This document shows positions 1 to 10,627 of a stretch of 31,785 nucleotides of DNA, in pieces; position 1 is the stretch's first letter, and each line of letters opens with the position of its first letter. Below the pieces are notes generated by a model. That model was not told the origin of the DNA. It saw only the letters and a list, made by a program, of their open reading frames with translations, and searched no databases. The position numbers were made by a program, and so were the translations under genes. The DNA is from DASXPG01 sp036493755 (GTDB lineage: Bacteria > Gemmatimonadota > Gemmatimonadetes > Gemmatimonadales > JACORV01). The stretch spans positions 1 through 31,785 of the forward strand of contig DASXPG010000128.1 in assembly GCA_036493755.1 (NCBI GenBank). The letters run 5' to 3'.

Positions 1-75
1 GTTCTGGGCGTGCGCGCGACCTGGCAGCGCGAGGGCCGCTGCCAGGACGAGGGCGCCCGCGCGGCTCAGTGCCAT
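1..75 (-). CDS. Exported protein, N-terminal fragment (runs off the window)
   Basis: Only the first 25 codons are inside the window. They start at an ATG (75-73) that overlaps the TGA of the preceding minus-strand gene by 10 nt. The peptide reads as a signal peptide: a short basic start (MALSRAG), a hydrophobic Ala/Leu core, and an AHAQN end typical of signal peptidase I cleavage after A-x-A. The overlap makes it the fourth gene of the minus-strand envelope operon. The mature protein is not visible, so no function can be given. Confidence 0.6.
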   Translation of the reverse strand, partial: MALSRAGALVLAAALALPGRAHAQN

Positions 76-1115
76 GGGGCCTGCATCGTGACGTGGCTGA
101 TCAGGTCATTCAGCTCGACCTGCTGACCGCTCATGCCGATCGTCTCCGTCTGGTGGGCGTGGGCGTCGGAGCTGGTCTGGTTGCTGGTGATCTTCGCCGT
201 CGCCAACTTCAGCTGAAACTGCGCTACGGGCATCCCGCCGGGGTGCGTGGGGGCGGACAGCACGATTTCGATCCGATTCAGCGACGCCCCGGTGGCTTGG
301 GCCTGAGCGAAATCCGGCGATGATGCGCCCGGCGTCTTGGCAATGATCACCGGCTGGAACGTCGCGTGCCCCGACGGTGCCGATATGTCCAGCACGAACG
401 AATCCACGCTCGACGTCGTCGTGCCCCCCGGATGCTGCAGCTCGGCATGGAAGGACCCCGAGGTGGGCTGCACGTCGACCGTGCCCCCGTCGGCGCCGCG
501 GACGTCGTTCCCGTTTAGCAAGTCAACACCAAAGGTTCCACTCGACGCCGCAATCGTCGGAATGGCCGGCGCCAGTACCATGGACACGACGGCCGGCCGG
601 CCGCCCGTTGGCGGCGCGGTGCTGGTCGTCGGCGCGGGCACGGCCTGGATCTTCACGTCCTGCGCCGGAACCATCAGACGCGCGAGGTAGATGGCGGTCC
701 GGTGCGAAGTCGAGCCGCCGTAGACGACGAGGAGGCGACTCAGCTTCGCGCCAACGAGCTCCAGCTTCGCGTAGATGGTGTCGGAGATCGCGCCATTGAC
801 CGTCATGCGCGGCTGCGTCATCCGGCGGTAGAAGTCGAGATTCACGGTGTAGTTCTCGCCGTTGACCAGCGAGTTCGCGAGCAACGCGATGGCGTTGTCC
901 CACTCGAACGTGATCTCGAACGAGCGGGTCCCGGTCGCTTCGGAAGCGACTTCGCGGAAGCTCACCCCCTTGTGCTGCTCGTTGATGTAGGGGCCCGAAA
1001 TGACGCCGCTCTGCTGGCCGTGGAACTTCACGAAGACGCCGTCGGCGCGGGCCGTCGTCCAGGTCGCGCCAAGCGCGAGCGCGGCCGCGAGTGCAACGAG
1101 CGTTGGCTTGGTCAT
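66..1115 (-). CDS. Exported protein with two Hcp-like halves
   Basis: A 349-residue protein with a clear signal peptide (hydrophobic core about residues 5-20, ending TARA-DG). Residues about 26-150 (NYTVNLDFYRR, then YAKLELVGAKLSRL) and about 235-340 (FQPVIIAKTPGASSPDF, then FQLKLATAKITSNQ) each resemble the beta-barrel core of the T6SS Hcp family (PF05638), where an F..ITK..D.ASP segment is followed by a xFxxxLxxAxVxS strand. Between them is a Pro/Thr/Ala-rich linker of about 25 residues (about 157-172 and on). True Hcp is a single domain of about 160 residues without a Sec signal, so this is a fused, exported relative and not a standard tube subunit. Its ATG overlaps the OmpA-family stop by 4 nt (ATGA). 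The family call is by eye and tentative, and the second half is the better match. Confidence 0.7.
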   Translation of the reverse strand: MTKPTLVALAAALALGATWTTARADGVFVKFHGQQSGVISGPYINEQHKGVSFREVASEATGTRSFEITFEWDNAIALLANSLVNGENYTVNLDFYRRMTQPRMTVNGAISDTIYAKLELVGAKLSRLLVVYGGSTSHRTAIYLARLMVPAQDVKIQAVPAPTTSTAPPTGGRPAVVSMVLAPAIPTIAASSGTFGVDLLNGNDVRGADGGTVDVQPTSGSFHAELQHPGGTTTSSVDSFVLDISAPSGHATFQPVIIAKTPGASSPDFAQAQATGASLNRIEIVLSAPTHPGGMPVAQFQLKLATAKITSNQTSSDAHAHQTETIGMSGQQVELNDLISHVTMQAPWH

Positions 1116-2437
1116 GGAATCCTCACGAGTTCGACGCGCCGGTTGGTCTGCCGGCCCTCGGGCGTGGTGTTGGGCGCCGCGGGATGACTCGCGCCAAAAC
1201 CGGCGGAGTTGAGCCGCGACGCATCGATGTGGAACTGGTCGATGAGATACTGCCTGACCGCTGCGGCGCGCCGCTCGCTGAGCGACTGGTTGGCGGCCGC
1301 CGCACCGACGTTGTCGGTGTGGCCTTCGATGGTGAGCTTGAGATCGGCGTGCTGGGTGAGCATGTCGCCGATTTCCTTCAGGGTCGGCGTACTCTCGCCC
1401 CGGATGTGATCGCTGCCGGTGTCGAAGAGAATCCCCTGCGTCGCCACGCGGCCGTTGGCGGCCAGCGCGTCATAGAGTTTCCGGCCGCCTGCGGCGATCC
1501 GGATGTCGGTGATCAGCGTGGGGTCATTCTGGTCGGCGGACGGGATGGTGATCAGAATCGAATCGGTGCGCGCCACGTTGGTGGTCGGCACATTGGCGAC
1601 CCGATGCTCGTTGAGATAGGCCTTGATGTAACGGTCCGAGATGGTGAAGCGGCAGTTCACGAAGTCGTGCTCGCCGATATCGTCCACGTTCTGCGACGAC
1701 GTCGCCATGCCGCCACCGCCCATGACCCAGCCGCTGCCGTGATAGCAGCCCCACGTCGCGTTGTCGCCACCCGAAGTCTGCACGGCGAGCGGATTGCCGA
1801 CCGACGGGCTGTAGTACCGCACCTCCATCGTGAACTGGCTCGGCAACGCCTCGGGGAGTACGATGAGGATCTGCCCCCCCTCGACGGAGCGCAGGTACTT
1901 GTGCCCGCCGACGTTCACGACTTCGAAGTTGCCGTTGACGAGCTGCATGCGTCGCGGGAAATCACCGACCTCGTCGCCGGAGAAATCCTCCCACCAGATC
2001 ACCCGGTCGCCGGGAACGAAGTCGTAGTTGAGCCACGCACCCGCCCCCGGTGGCGCGCTCGGCGCCGCCGCACCGGCGTCGCCCGACGACGAGTTATCGG
2101 TCGTGGCCGCAGGAGCAGCCGCCGGGGCCGTCGATGCGGCAATGGCCTGGGACTGGTTCGGCATCACCGACCCCGCCGAGTCGGTCATCACCACCTGGCG
2201 CCCCGCAGCGCGCACTTTCCGCACGCAGGTGGTGTCGCCCATGATGCACCTGACCTGGCGGTCGCCGTGCGCGAGCGCGGAGTCGACCGCGGCGTCGCTG
2301 GTGTTATTGACGCGGTCGGCCACGCCCTGGCGGGCGCGGTCACGGGCGCGCTGAAGAATGTTCTGCGCCCGAACCGGCGAGACGAGCGATATCGCCAGGA
2401 ACAAGACGAGAACCGGTTTCCACGCACATCGAAGCAT
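1112..2437 (-). CDS. OmpA-family outer membrane protein
   Basis: A 441-residue protein with a signal peptide (cleavage likely after PVRAQ). An Arg/Ala-rich helical stretch (about 26-85) and a low-complexity Ala/Ser/Pro linker (about 95-135) follow. Next comes a beta-rich globular domain of about 190 residues (from GAWLNYDFVPGDRVIWWEDF), possibly a laminin-G-like or lectin-like jelly roll. The C-terminal 110 residues are an OmpA peptidoglycan-binding domain: ILFDTGSDHI, LTIEGHTDNVG, LSERRAAAVRQYL, GFGASHP and the terminal NRRVEL motif. The family anchors the outer membrane to the cell wall by binding diaminopimelate. The gene lies 60 nt after the FN3-like gene and shares ATGA with the Hcp-like gene, so all are probably co-transcribed. 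The central domain's role is unknown. Confidence 0.85.
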   Translation of the reverse strand: MLRCAWKPVLVLFLAISLVSPVRAQNILQRARDRARQGVADRVNNTSDAAVDSALAHGDRQVRCIMGDTTCVRKVRAAGRQVVMTDSAGSVMPNQSQAIAASTAPAAAPAATTDNSSSGDAGAAAPSAPPGAGAWLNYDFVPGDRVIWWEDFSGDEVGDFPRRMQLVNGNFEVVNVGGHKYLRSVEGGQILIVLPEALPSQFTMEVRYYSPSVGNPLAVQTSGGDNATWGCYHGSGWVMGGGGMATSSQNVDDIGEHDFVNCRFTISDRYIKAYLNEHRVANVPTTNVARTDSILITIPSADQNDPTLITDIRIAAGGRKLYDALAANGRVATQGILFDTGSDHIRGESTPTLKEIGDMLTQHADLKLTIEGHTDNVGAAAANQSLSERRAAAVRQYLIDQFHIDASRLNSAGFGASHPAAPNTTPEGRQTNRRVELVRIP

Positions 2438-2497
2438 TTCTACCTCGTGGTTGAAACGTCAGAGATCGCCGGCGTGGCGGTGTGGACGCTGGAGACC

Positions 2498-3421
2498 TCA
2501 GGGATACGCGTAGGTCGTTCGCGTGCCCGCCGTGTATCTGGTCCGGCAGAAGTGCGCCGTGGTGGTGGATGCGCCGTCGTAGAAATCCACCACCCACGAT
2601 GTACCGGTGATGGCGGTCGTCTCTCCGGCTGCCGGAAAGTCGAAGATCGAATAGATGGGAGACACGTAGACCAGGCCCTGGTTGTTCACCAGCGGTGCGG
2701 CACGATCGAAGTCGTAGGACGACGACGTAATCGTCGTATCGAAACGCTGGATGCCAAGAATGAGGCTCACATTGATATGGCTGACGTCCACGATGGGTTG
2801 CCACGACAGGTGGACATGCGAAGGCCCCAGCGTGCAGGTCGGGTTCCACGCGGGCACAATCGTGAACCCATCCGCGCCGGTGTTCACATCCGCCACGGTC
2901 GTCGTGTCGAGTGGCTCAGCGCCTCGCATTGCCACGATCCTGAAGAAGAAGTCGTAGCCCGGAAGCGCCGGCCCGTTGTAATGGATGGCACCCCCGCTCG
3001 CGACCACGACCGGCTGCCGCCGACCCGGCGAGTAGTCATGCCACCCGGACCGAAGGACACGATAGGAATCCGCGCCGGGATAGGCGCGCCACGTGAGCGC
3101 GACGGCGAAGTGGCCGACCGGCGCCGCCGTCAGTCCACGCTCGAACGCCTGGCGCAACGCCGTGGTTGGATCGTCATGGCCCACCACCACTCGAGGCGTC
3201 ACCGAGACCGGCGCTTTCGATGCTTGCGCCCGGGCCGCCGAGGGAGCGAACGCCACCGCGACGAGGCCCAGCAACAGGATGGACGAAGCGCCGACGCGGC
3301 TCATTGGGTTGGCGCCATGTAGGCGCTGCTGGAGACTGGGACCCATGCGTAGGGCTCGACCACGACGTTCTTGAGGGACCGCTGCCTCCACCAACACGAC
3401 CGCCACACGCCTGATAGCCAT
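2498..3421 (-). CDS. Exported protein with fibronectin III-like segments
   Basis: The reading frame gives 307 residues from an ATG preceded by a good Shine-Dalgarno (GGAGGT at 3430-3425). However, a typical signal peptide (MSRVGASSILLLGLVAVAFA, ending SAARAQ) begins only at residue 40 (ATG at 3304), so either start is possible. The SD favours 3421 and the export signal favours 3304. The mature part contains two FN3-like sandwiches judged from paired strands: ALTWRAYPGADSYRVLRSG with FFFRIVAMRG, then VHLSWQPIVDVSHINVSLIL. No catalytic motif is seen. It is the first gene of the minus-strand envelope operon and lies divergent from the SARP-like regulator. It is probably a surface or periplasmic binding protein; substrate unknown. 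Confidence 0.65.
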   Translation of the reverse strand: MAIRRVAVVLVEAAVPQERRGRALRMGPSLQQRLHGANPMSRVGASSILLLGLVAVAFAPSAARAQASKAPVSVTPRVVVGHDDPTTALRQAFERGLTAAPVGHFAVALTWRAYPGADSYRVLRSGWHDYSPGRRQPVVVASGGAIHYNGPALPGYDFFFRIVAMRGAEPLDTTTVADVNTGADGFTIVPAWNPTCTLGPSHVHLSWQPIVDVSHINVSLILGIQRFDTTITSSSYDFDRAAPLVNNQGLVYVSPIYSIFDFPAAGETTAITGTSWVVDFYDGASTTTAHFCRTRYTAGTRTTYAYP

Positions 3422-3502
3422 AGCACCTCCAGGAATTGGGTACGTCTTGCGGGAGCCAAGCTATCGGGCTAACTCAGAGAGAGATCAACAGATGTCAACA
3501 CA
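3422..3502. promoter_or_regulatory. Divergent intergenic region between envelope operon and SARP gene
   Basis: These 81 bases must hold promoters for both directions. Visible elements are the minus-strand SD (ACCTCC at 3425-3430) and, just ahead of the SARP start, a short direct repeat TCAACA (3485-3490 and 3494-3499) spaced 9 bp. SARP proteins usually bind direct heptamers about 11 bp apart, so this could be an autoregulatory site, but six bases repeated twice is weak evidence. No convincing -10/-35 pair was recognised. Confidence 0.35.
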
Positions 3503-6418
3503 TTGAGCGACAAGACGTTCAGACTCGTTACCCTGGGGCGGACAGCCCTGCTGGGGAGCGACGGCGTGGAGCTCAATCCGATCTCCAAGCGCCGCCGCAA
3601 GCTGGCGCTGCTCGCGTACCTCGCGCTTTCCCGCCGCGCCGTCAGCCGCGAGCACCTGGTCGAGATGTTCTGGGGAGAGCAGGATGAGCAGCGCGCCCGG
3701 CACTCCCTGAGCGATGCTCTGTCCGAGCTGCGCGGCCACCTCGGCGCCGATGCCATCGAGACCCGCACCACCGATCTGATTCTTGGCGCCAAAGCCGCCC
3801 TCACCATCGATGCGCGAGAGCTGGCATCCGCCTGCGAACGGCGCGACTGGGTGCGCGCCGTCTCGCTGTACGGCGGTCCATTTCTGCAAGGCCTGGTGGT
3901 CGAGAATTCGTCGAGCTTCGAGGATTGGGTCACCGCCGAGCGGGACCGGCTCGCCAAGCTGTTCGCGCAGGCCGCTCGCGAGCGGTGCGCCGCGCTCGGG
4001 GCCGCGCGGCAATGGCCGGAGTGCGCCGGACTCGCCGAGCGGTGGCTCGAAGCCGCGCCGCTCTCCGCCGACGCGGCGATCACCTTGCTGGAAGCGCTGA
4101 GCGCACCAGGCACCAGCGCCTCGGCGCAGGAAGCGCACGCCGCCTACGAGCGTCTGGTCGCCCGCCTGGTCCGCGACTACGACATGGACCCCGACCCCCG
4201 GGTCGCAACGCTCGCCTCGAGGCTGGCCGAGCAGGCGGCCGCGGCCGCGCCGGGCACAGCCGCGGCCCCATTTCCGTCAGAGAGGCCCGCGCCGTCACCG
4301 GCGAGCCAGGGGCCTGTAAAACAGCAGGCGCGCGCACCGTGGCCGGCGCTCTCGTTAGGTGCCCTCGTCATTCTCGTCGGGCTCGGCCTGCTGCTCGCGC
4401 GGCGACGCGCGAGCGGGCCACGCAAACCCACCGTCGCGGTGGTCGCGGTGCGCAGCCTCGGCCGCGACACCGCCTCCGCCTGGCTCGAGAACGGCCTCAA
4501 GCAGATGATCACCTCGGATCTCTCCCGCAACCCGGCCGTGGACGTCGTGGCGCCCGAGCGCATCCGCGCCGTGCTCGAGCGCGGCACGCTGCTGGGCAAG
4601 CCGGTTCTCTCGGATGACGAGTTGCGCCGGATCGGCAATGACGTCGGTGCGACATGGGTCGTGACCGGGGCGTTCACGCGCGGCCAGGACATCTACGTCC
4701 TCGACGTCAATCTCTATGATGTCGCGTCCGGCAAGCTCACCAGGCTCTACACCCTGACCGGCAGCGACCCGTTGTCGGTGGCCGACGGCGCGGCCGAGCG
4801 GGTGCTCGACGCCGCATCGGCCAGCGCCCCGGGACCGCGCTTCGCCACCATCGAAACCTCGAGCCTCGAGGCCTATCAGCACTACATGCGCTCCCAGCAG
4901 GCCTCGGCACAGGGCCATCTTGTCGAGGCCCACCGCGAGCTGGATGCCGCCGTGGCGCTCGATTCCGGATTCGTCAGCGCGCTGGTCGATCGCATGCGCG
5001 CGGCCATCTTCGAGGATGAACCCGGCACCCTGAACCGTTTGCGCGAGGCCTGGCGCCGAGCGCGACTGCGGGCGACGCCATGGGACGTCCAGGAGCTGGA
5101 GACCCAGACGGCGCTGCACGCCGGCGAGCACGCTCACGCCGAGGAGCTGGCGCGCGAGCTGGTGGCGCGCTTTCCGCGCGATCCGCGCGCCTACGGCCTC
5201 CTCGCCACCGTCTACAACTACCATGGGCGCTGGGCGGCCGGCGACACGGTGCTGGTCCAGGAGCTATCGCTGGACTCGCTGGCTACCGAGGCGGGACACG
5301 GACCCTGCGCCCCCTGCACCGCGTACAGCGGCCTGATCGGCGAGCGGCTCGCCATCGGCCGCATTGAGGATGCCGAGCAGGCGGCGCGACGCTGGGTGAC
5401 CCTTCAGCCCGACATTCCAGCGTCCTGGACCGACCTCGCAACGACGCTCTCGTTCGAGGGTCGCTTCGATGAGGCGATCAGCGCGGCGCAACGCGCCGCC
5501 GCGCTCGCTCCCGATGATCCTGAATACGCGGTTCGCGTGGGCCGGGTGCTGCTGATGGCGCGCCGCTACGACGCCGTGGATTCGGTCATCGCGCTCTGGC
5601 GGCGAACCGGCTCCGCCGGACTGATCGAAGGGGCGTTCGATATCGAAGCGCTCCTGGAACGGGAGCGCGGCCAGTACGCCGCGTCGGTCGCGACACTCGA
5701 GACGACGACGCGCCGATTTCCCGAGGATCGTTCGTTGCGGCTCGAGGAAGGAAACAGCCTGGGCCGGATGGGACGAATCGATGGGGCGCAGCGCCTGTAT
5801 CACTCGCAGGCTCTTGCCGCGCCGGGCCCGCCGGCCCGCGACCTCACGCCAGGCGCGGAACTGACCGGCGACGAGGCGCGGGCGTTCAGCTGGCTGCGCA
5901 GCCTCGAGGCCGATGCGATCGGCGACAACGCCGATGTCGCCGTGCTCAGGGCACTCGCCGATTCGGTCGGCCGGGTGGGACCGCTCAGCTACTACGGCCG
6001 CGACTGGCACCTCTCGCACCATATCCTCGGCATCATCGCCCAGCGGGAAGGACGCGACAGCGACGCCGTCCGCGAATTCCAGGAGGCGCGCTGGGGCCTC
6101 GCCGGATGGACGCGCACCAACGCGAGGCTCGCGCAATCCCTGATCGCGCTGGGAAAACCGGCGGCCGCCGTGGCGGTGCTGCGCGAGGGCTATGCCGCGC
6201 CCCTGGATGCGATGGGCCGCTACCAGACCCGCAGCGAGCTGGACTTTCTTCTCAGCCAGGCCTTCCGCGCCGCCAATCTTCCCGACAGCGCCGCACGCTA
6301 CGACGAATTTGCTCGGGCCGCCTGGAAGAACGCCGATGCCGATGTACGCGCCCGACTTGCCGCGCCGCCCGGGGCGGTCCATCTTCGAGAAACCGATGCA
6401 ACTGCTCGACATCGATGA
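3503..6418 (+). CDS. SARP/BTAD-like regulator with membrane segment, FlgO-like domain and TPRs
   Basis: A 971-residue protein read from a TTG start; the nearest upstream ATG (3492) hits a stop after four codons. Residues about 5-90 form an OmpR-like winged helix (KRRRKLALLAYLALSRR, then HSLSDALSELRGHL). Residues about 95-245 are a bacterial transcriptional activator domain (BTAD), ending VRDYDMDPDPRVATLASRL. A single hydrophobic segment (about 280-298) follows, then a TolB-N/FlgO-like domain (about 306-440: PTVAVVAVRSLGRD, VVAPERIRAVLERG, GATWVVTGAFTRG). The rest is TPR-like helical repeats to the C terminus. Classical SARPs are soluble activators of about 270 residues; this one appears membrane-anchored with its TPR half on the other side. 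It lies 31 nt upstream of the dihydropyrimidinase gene, so it may be co-transcribed with, and regulate, the pyrimidine operon. Confidence 0.85.
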   Translation: MSDKTFRLVTLGRTALLGSDGVELNPISKRRRKLALLAYLALSRRAVSREHLVEMFWGEQDEQRARHSLSDALSELRGHLGADAIETRTTDLILGAKAALTIDARELASACERRDWVRAVSLYGGPFLQGLVVENSSSFEDWVTAERDRLAKLFAQAARERCAALGAARQWPECAGLAERWLEAAPLSADAAITLLEALSAPGTSASAQEAHAAYERLVARLVRDYDMDPDPRVATLASRLAEQAAAAAPGTAAAPFPSERPAPSPASQGPVKQQARAPWPALSLGALVILVGLGLLLARRRASGPRKPTVAVVAVRSLGRDTASAWLENGLKQMITSDLSRNPAVDVVAPERIRAVLERGTLLGKPVLSDDELRRIGNDVGATWVVTGAFTRGQDIYVLDVNLYDVASGKLTRLYTLTGSDPLSVADGAAERVLDAASASAPGPRFATIETSSLEAYQHYMRSQQASAQGHLVEAHRELDAAVALDSGFVSALVDRMRAAIFEDEPGTLNRLREAWRRARLRATPWDVQELETQTALHAGEHAHAEELARELVARFPRDPRAYGLLATVYNYHGRWAAGDTVLVQELSLDSLATEAGHGPCAPCTAYSGLIGERLAIGRIEDAEQAARRWVTLQPDIPASWTDLATTLSFEGRFDEAISAAQRAAALAPDDPEYAVRVGRVLLMARRYDAVDSVIALWRRTGSAGLIEGAFDIEALLERERGQYAASVATLETTTRRFPEDRSLRLEEGNSLGRMGRIDGAQRLYHSQALAAPGPPARDLTPGAELTGDEARAFSWLRSLEADAIGDNADVAVLRALADSVGRVGPLSYYGRDWHLSHHILGIIAQREGRDSDAVREFQEARWGLAGWTRTNARLAQSLIALGKPAAAVAVLREGYAAPLDAMGRYQTRSELDFLLSQAFRAANLPDSAARYDEFARAAWKNADADVRARLAAPPGAVHLRETDATARHR

Positions 6419-6449
6419 GCCGAAAACGCCCGCGGCGAAGGAGACGTAG

Positions 6450-7838
6450 ATGCCGCTACTGATCAAGAATGGCCGCATCATCACCCATGCCGATGACTAT
6501 GTCGCCGACATCTATTGCGCCGGCGAGACCATCACGCGTATCGACAAGAACATCGACGTCTCGACCGCGCCGGCCGGCACCGAGGTCATCGACGCCAACG
6601 GGAAGTACGTCTTCCCCGGCTTCATCGATCCCCACGTCCACGTCTACCTGCCCTTCATGGGGACGCACGCGATCGACGACTACGCGTCGGCGAGCCGCGC
6701 GGCGCTGGCCGGCGGGACCACCACGCTGATCGAGATGATCTGCCCCGGCCCCACCGACGAGCCGTGGGACGCCTATCAGACCTGGCTGTCGAAGGCCAGG
6801 GGCGTCGCCAGCGTGGACTTCAGCTATCACATGTCCGTGGTGCGTTACGACGAGAAGGTGCGCGAGCAGTTCGCGCGCATCGTGAAGGACGGCGTCGCTT
6901 CCTTCAAGGTGTTCCTGGCCTACAAGGGCGCGCTGAACCTGAGCGACGAGCACCTCTTCACGCTGATGGCCGACGCCCGGAAGCAGGGCGTCATCGTGAC
7001 GGCGCATTGCGAGAATGCCGACGCCGTCGCCGCCATGCAGGCGATGCTGCTTGCCGAAGGGAAGACGGGGCCCGAATGGCACGGCCCCTCGCGTCCGCCG
7101 GTGGTCGAAGCCGACGGCGTTCATCATCTGTGCGCCTTTGCCGAGCTGACGGGCGCGCATGTCTACACCGTCCATACCTCCTGCGAAGTGGCATTGTCCC
7201 AGGCCATCGCCGCCCGCGAGCGGGGCGTGAATATCTGGATCGAATCGGTGATCCCGCACTTCCTGCTCGATGAGACCTTCGCCGAGCAGCCGGATTTCGC
7301 CGGCGCCCGGTACGTCATGAGTCCGCCGCTGCGGGCCAGGGCGAACCAGGATGTACTGTGGAAGGGGATCGCCAACCGGACCATCAGCACCATCGCGACC
7401 GACCACGCCCCTTTCACCCTCGAACAGAAAAGCATGGGGAAGGCCAACTTCACCCGGATTCCCAACGGCATCCCGTCGGTGCAGGAGCGGGTGGACCTGG
7501 TGCACACCGTGGGCATCGCCCGCGGTTTTCTCGACCTCAAGACGATGGTCAATGCCTGCTCGACCCAGGCCGCAATCCTCTTCGGGATGTATCCGAAGAA
7601 GGGAACGGTCCAGGTCGGCGGCGATGCGGATCTCGTGGTCTACGATCCCGCCTGGCGCGGCACCTTCTCCAGGGCGACGAGCTACTCCAATGCCGACTAC
7701 AACGCCTACGAGGGTTGGGAAAAGCGCGGCCGCGCCCACGTCGTGACGGTCCGCGGCGAGGTGCAGATCCGCGACGGGAAGTTCGTCGGGACCTCGGGAC
7801 GAGGACAGTTCATTCAGCGCAATCCCACACATGGATAA
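6450..7838 (+). CDS. Dihydropyrimidinase (D-hydantoinase family)
   Basis: A 462-residue amidohydrolase of the size usual for the family. It opens the ring of dihydrouracil or dihydrothymine to the N-carbamoyl-beta-amino acid, the second step of reductive pyrimidine breakdown. The binuclear metal site is complete: H62 and H64 (DPHVHVYLPF), the bridging Lys to be carboxylated K153 (SFKVFLAYKG), H186 (TAHCEN), H242 (YTVHTS) and D318 (ATDHAPF). A strong SD (AAGGAG) precedes the ATG by 6 nt. The stop region overlaps the aminotransferase start by 8 nt. Neighbouring PreT, PreA and NCS1 genes argue for a pyrimidine role over a pure hydantoin role, though members often accept both. Confidence 0.93.
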   Translation: MPLLIKNGRIITHADDYVADIYCAGETITRIDKNIDVSTAPAGTEVIDANGKYVFPGFIDPHVHVYLPFMGTHAIDDYASASRAALAGGTTTLIEMICPGPTDEPWDAYQTWLSKARGVASVDFSYHMSVVRYDEKVREQFARIVKDGVASFKVFLAYKGALNLSDEHLFTLMADARKQGVIVTAHCENADAVAAMQAMLLAEGKTGPEWHGPSRPPVVEADGVHHLCAFAELTGAHVYTVHTSCEVALSQAIAARERGVNIWIESVIPHFLLDETFAEQPDFAGARYVMSPPLRARANQDVLWKGIANRTISTIATDHAPFTLEQKSMGKANFTRIPNGIPSVQERVDLVHTVGIARGFLDLKTMVNACSTQAAILFGMYPKKGTVQVGGDADLVVYDPAWRGTFSRATSYSNADYNAYEGWEKRGRAHVVTVRGEVQIRDGKFVGTSGRGQFIQRNPTHG

Positions 7839-9139
7839 ACCCGTGCAACCGATGAATCCCGCCGATGTCCGCGCGAAGCACAAGGAGTTTCTCTTTCCGT
7901 GCGTCGCCAACTATTACGACGAGCCGGTGGTGCTGGTCCGCGCCGAAGGGACGCATGCCTTCGACGCCGACGGCCGCGACTTCCTCGATTTCTTCGGCGG
8001 CATCCTCACCGTGTCGGTGGGCCACTGCCATCCCGAGGTGGTCTCGCGGGTCAGCGAGCAGATGCGCACGCTGGGGCATACCTCATCGGTCTACGCGACC
8101 GAGGGCCAGGTACGGGTCGCCGAGAAGCTGGCGCGCCTGACGCCGGGGAAACTGAAGAAAAGCTTCTTCACGAACAGCGGCACCGAGGCGGACGAAACGG
8201 CGGTGATGCTGGCCAAGATCTATACCGGCCAGCAGGAAATCATCGTGCTCCGCCACAGCTATCACGGCCGCTCGGCGCTGAACGTGTCCATGACCTCTCA
8301 CGCGCCATGGCGCCCGGTGACGACGCAGGTGGCGGGGATCAAGCACGCCTTCTCGCCGTACTGCTACCGCTGCCCGCTGGGCCTGACCTATCCCTCCTGC
8401 GGCGTGAAATGCGCGCAGGATCTCGAGGAGCTGATCCGCACCGAGACCAACGGGCGGCCGGCCGCCTTTGTCGCCGAGCCGATCCAGGGGGTCGGCGGAT
8501 TCATCACGCCGCCGAAGGAATACTTCCAGATCGCGGTAGGAATCGTGCGGAAGTACGGCGGGGTTTTCATCTGCGATGAGGTGCAGACCGGTTTCGGCCG
8601 CACCGGCGAGAAGTGGTTCGGGATCGAGCACTATGGCGTCGAGCCCGAGATCATGACGATGGCCAAGGGAATCGCCAACGGCTGGCCGGTCGGCGCGACC
8701 ATCGCCACCGACGAAGTGGCCAACACCTTCACGGGCCTTTCGCTCTCGACCTTCGGCGGCAATCCCGTGGCGATGGCGGCGGTCGATGCCACGCTCGATG
8801 TCATGGAGAAGGAAAACATCCCGAAGAAATCCGCCGAGCGCGGCAAGCAGCTGCGCGAGGCCCTGGAGGCGATGAAAGAGAAGTACGACTTCATCGGCGA
8901 CGTGCGGGGGATGGGACTGATGCAGGCGGTCGAGCTGGTCGACGACCGCGGCACCAAGGCGCCGTCCCCGACCAAAGCGGTGCGCTTCATGGAGGCATCG
9001 AAGCGCCAGGGGATCCTGGTGGGCAAGGGTGGGCTCTACGGAAACGTCCTGCGCATCGCCCCACCGATGACGATCACCCAGGGCGAAATGGCCGACGGCA
9101 TCGCTCGGCTCGAAAAGGCATTCGCGGAAGTGAAATACC

Positions 9140-9147
<8 letters not shown>
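7831..9147 (+). CDS. Class III PLP aminotransferase (beta-alanine / AGT2-like)
   Basis: A 438-residue fold-type I aminotransferase. Seen: the cofactor phosphate-site motif TNSGTEADE (114-122), the PLP-contacting D249 in FICDEVQTGFGRTG, and the Schiff-base lysine K279 in MTMAKGIANGWP. A Cys cluster (C178, C181, C190, C194 in CYRCPLGLTYPSCGVKCA) is typical of the AGT2-like branch. In this operon it most likely moves the amino group of beta-alanine or beta-aminoisobutyrate, the end products of uracil and thymine reduction, to pyruvate or another keto acid, giving (methyl)malonate semialdehyde. The substrate is inferred from context. It overlaps both neighbours by 8 nt, so translation is probably coupled. 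Confidence 0.9.

Positions 9148-10623
<1,476 letters not shown>

Positions 10624-10627
<4 letters not shown>

Noticed and set aside
1091..3322. A 743-codon plus-strand open frame
   Set aside because: It is antisense to the OmpA-family and FN3-like genes, is Arg/His-rich without any domain, and arises from high G+C third positions. The minus-strand genes have signal peptides and a recognised OmpA domain.
3485..3499. SARP operator
   Set aside because: The TCAACA pair is only 6 bp with 9-bp spacing, not the usual heptamer at 11 bp; kept only as a note in the intergenic entry.
6456..7910. A 484-codon minus-strand open frame
   Set aside because: Antisense to the dihydropyrimidinase gene, whose full set of metal ligands is intact.
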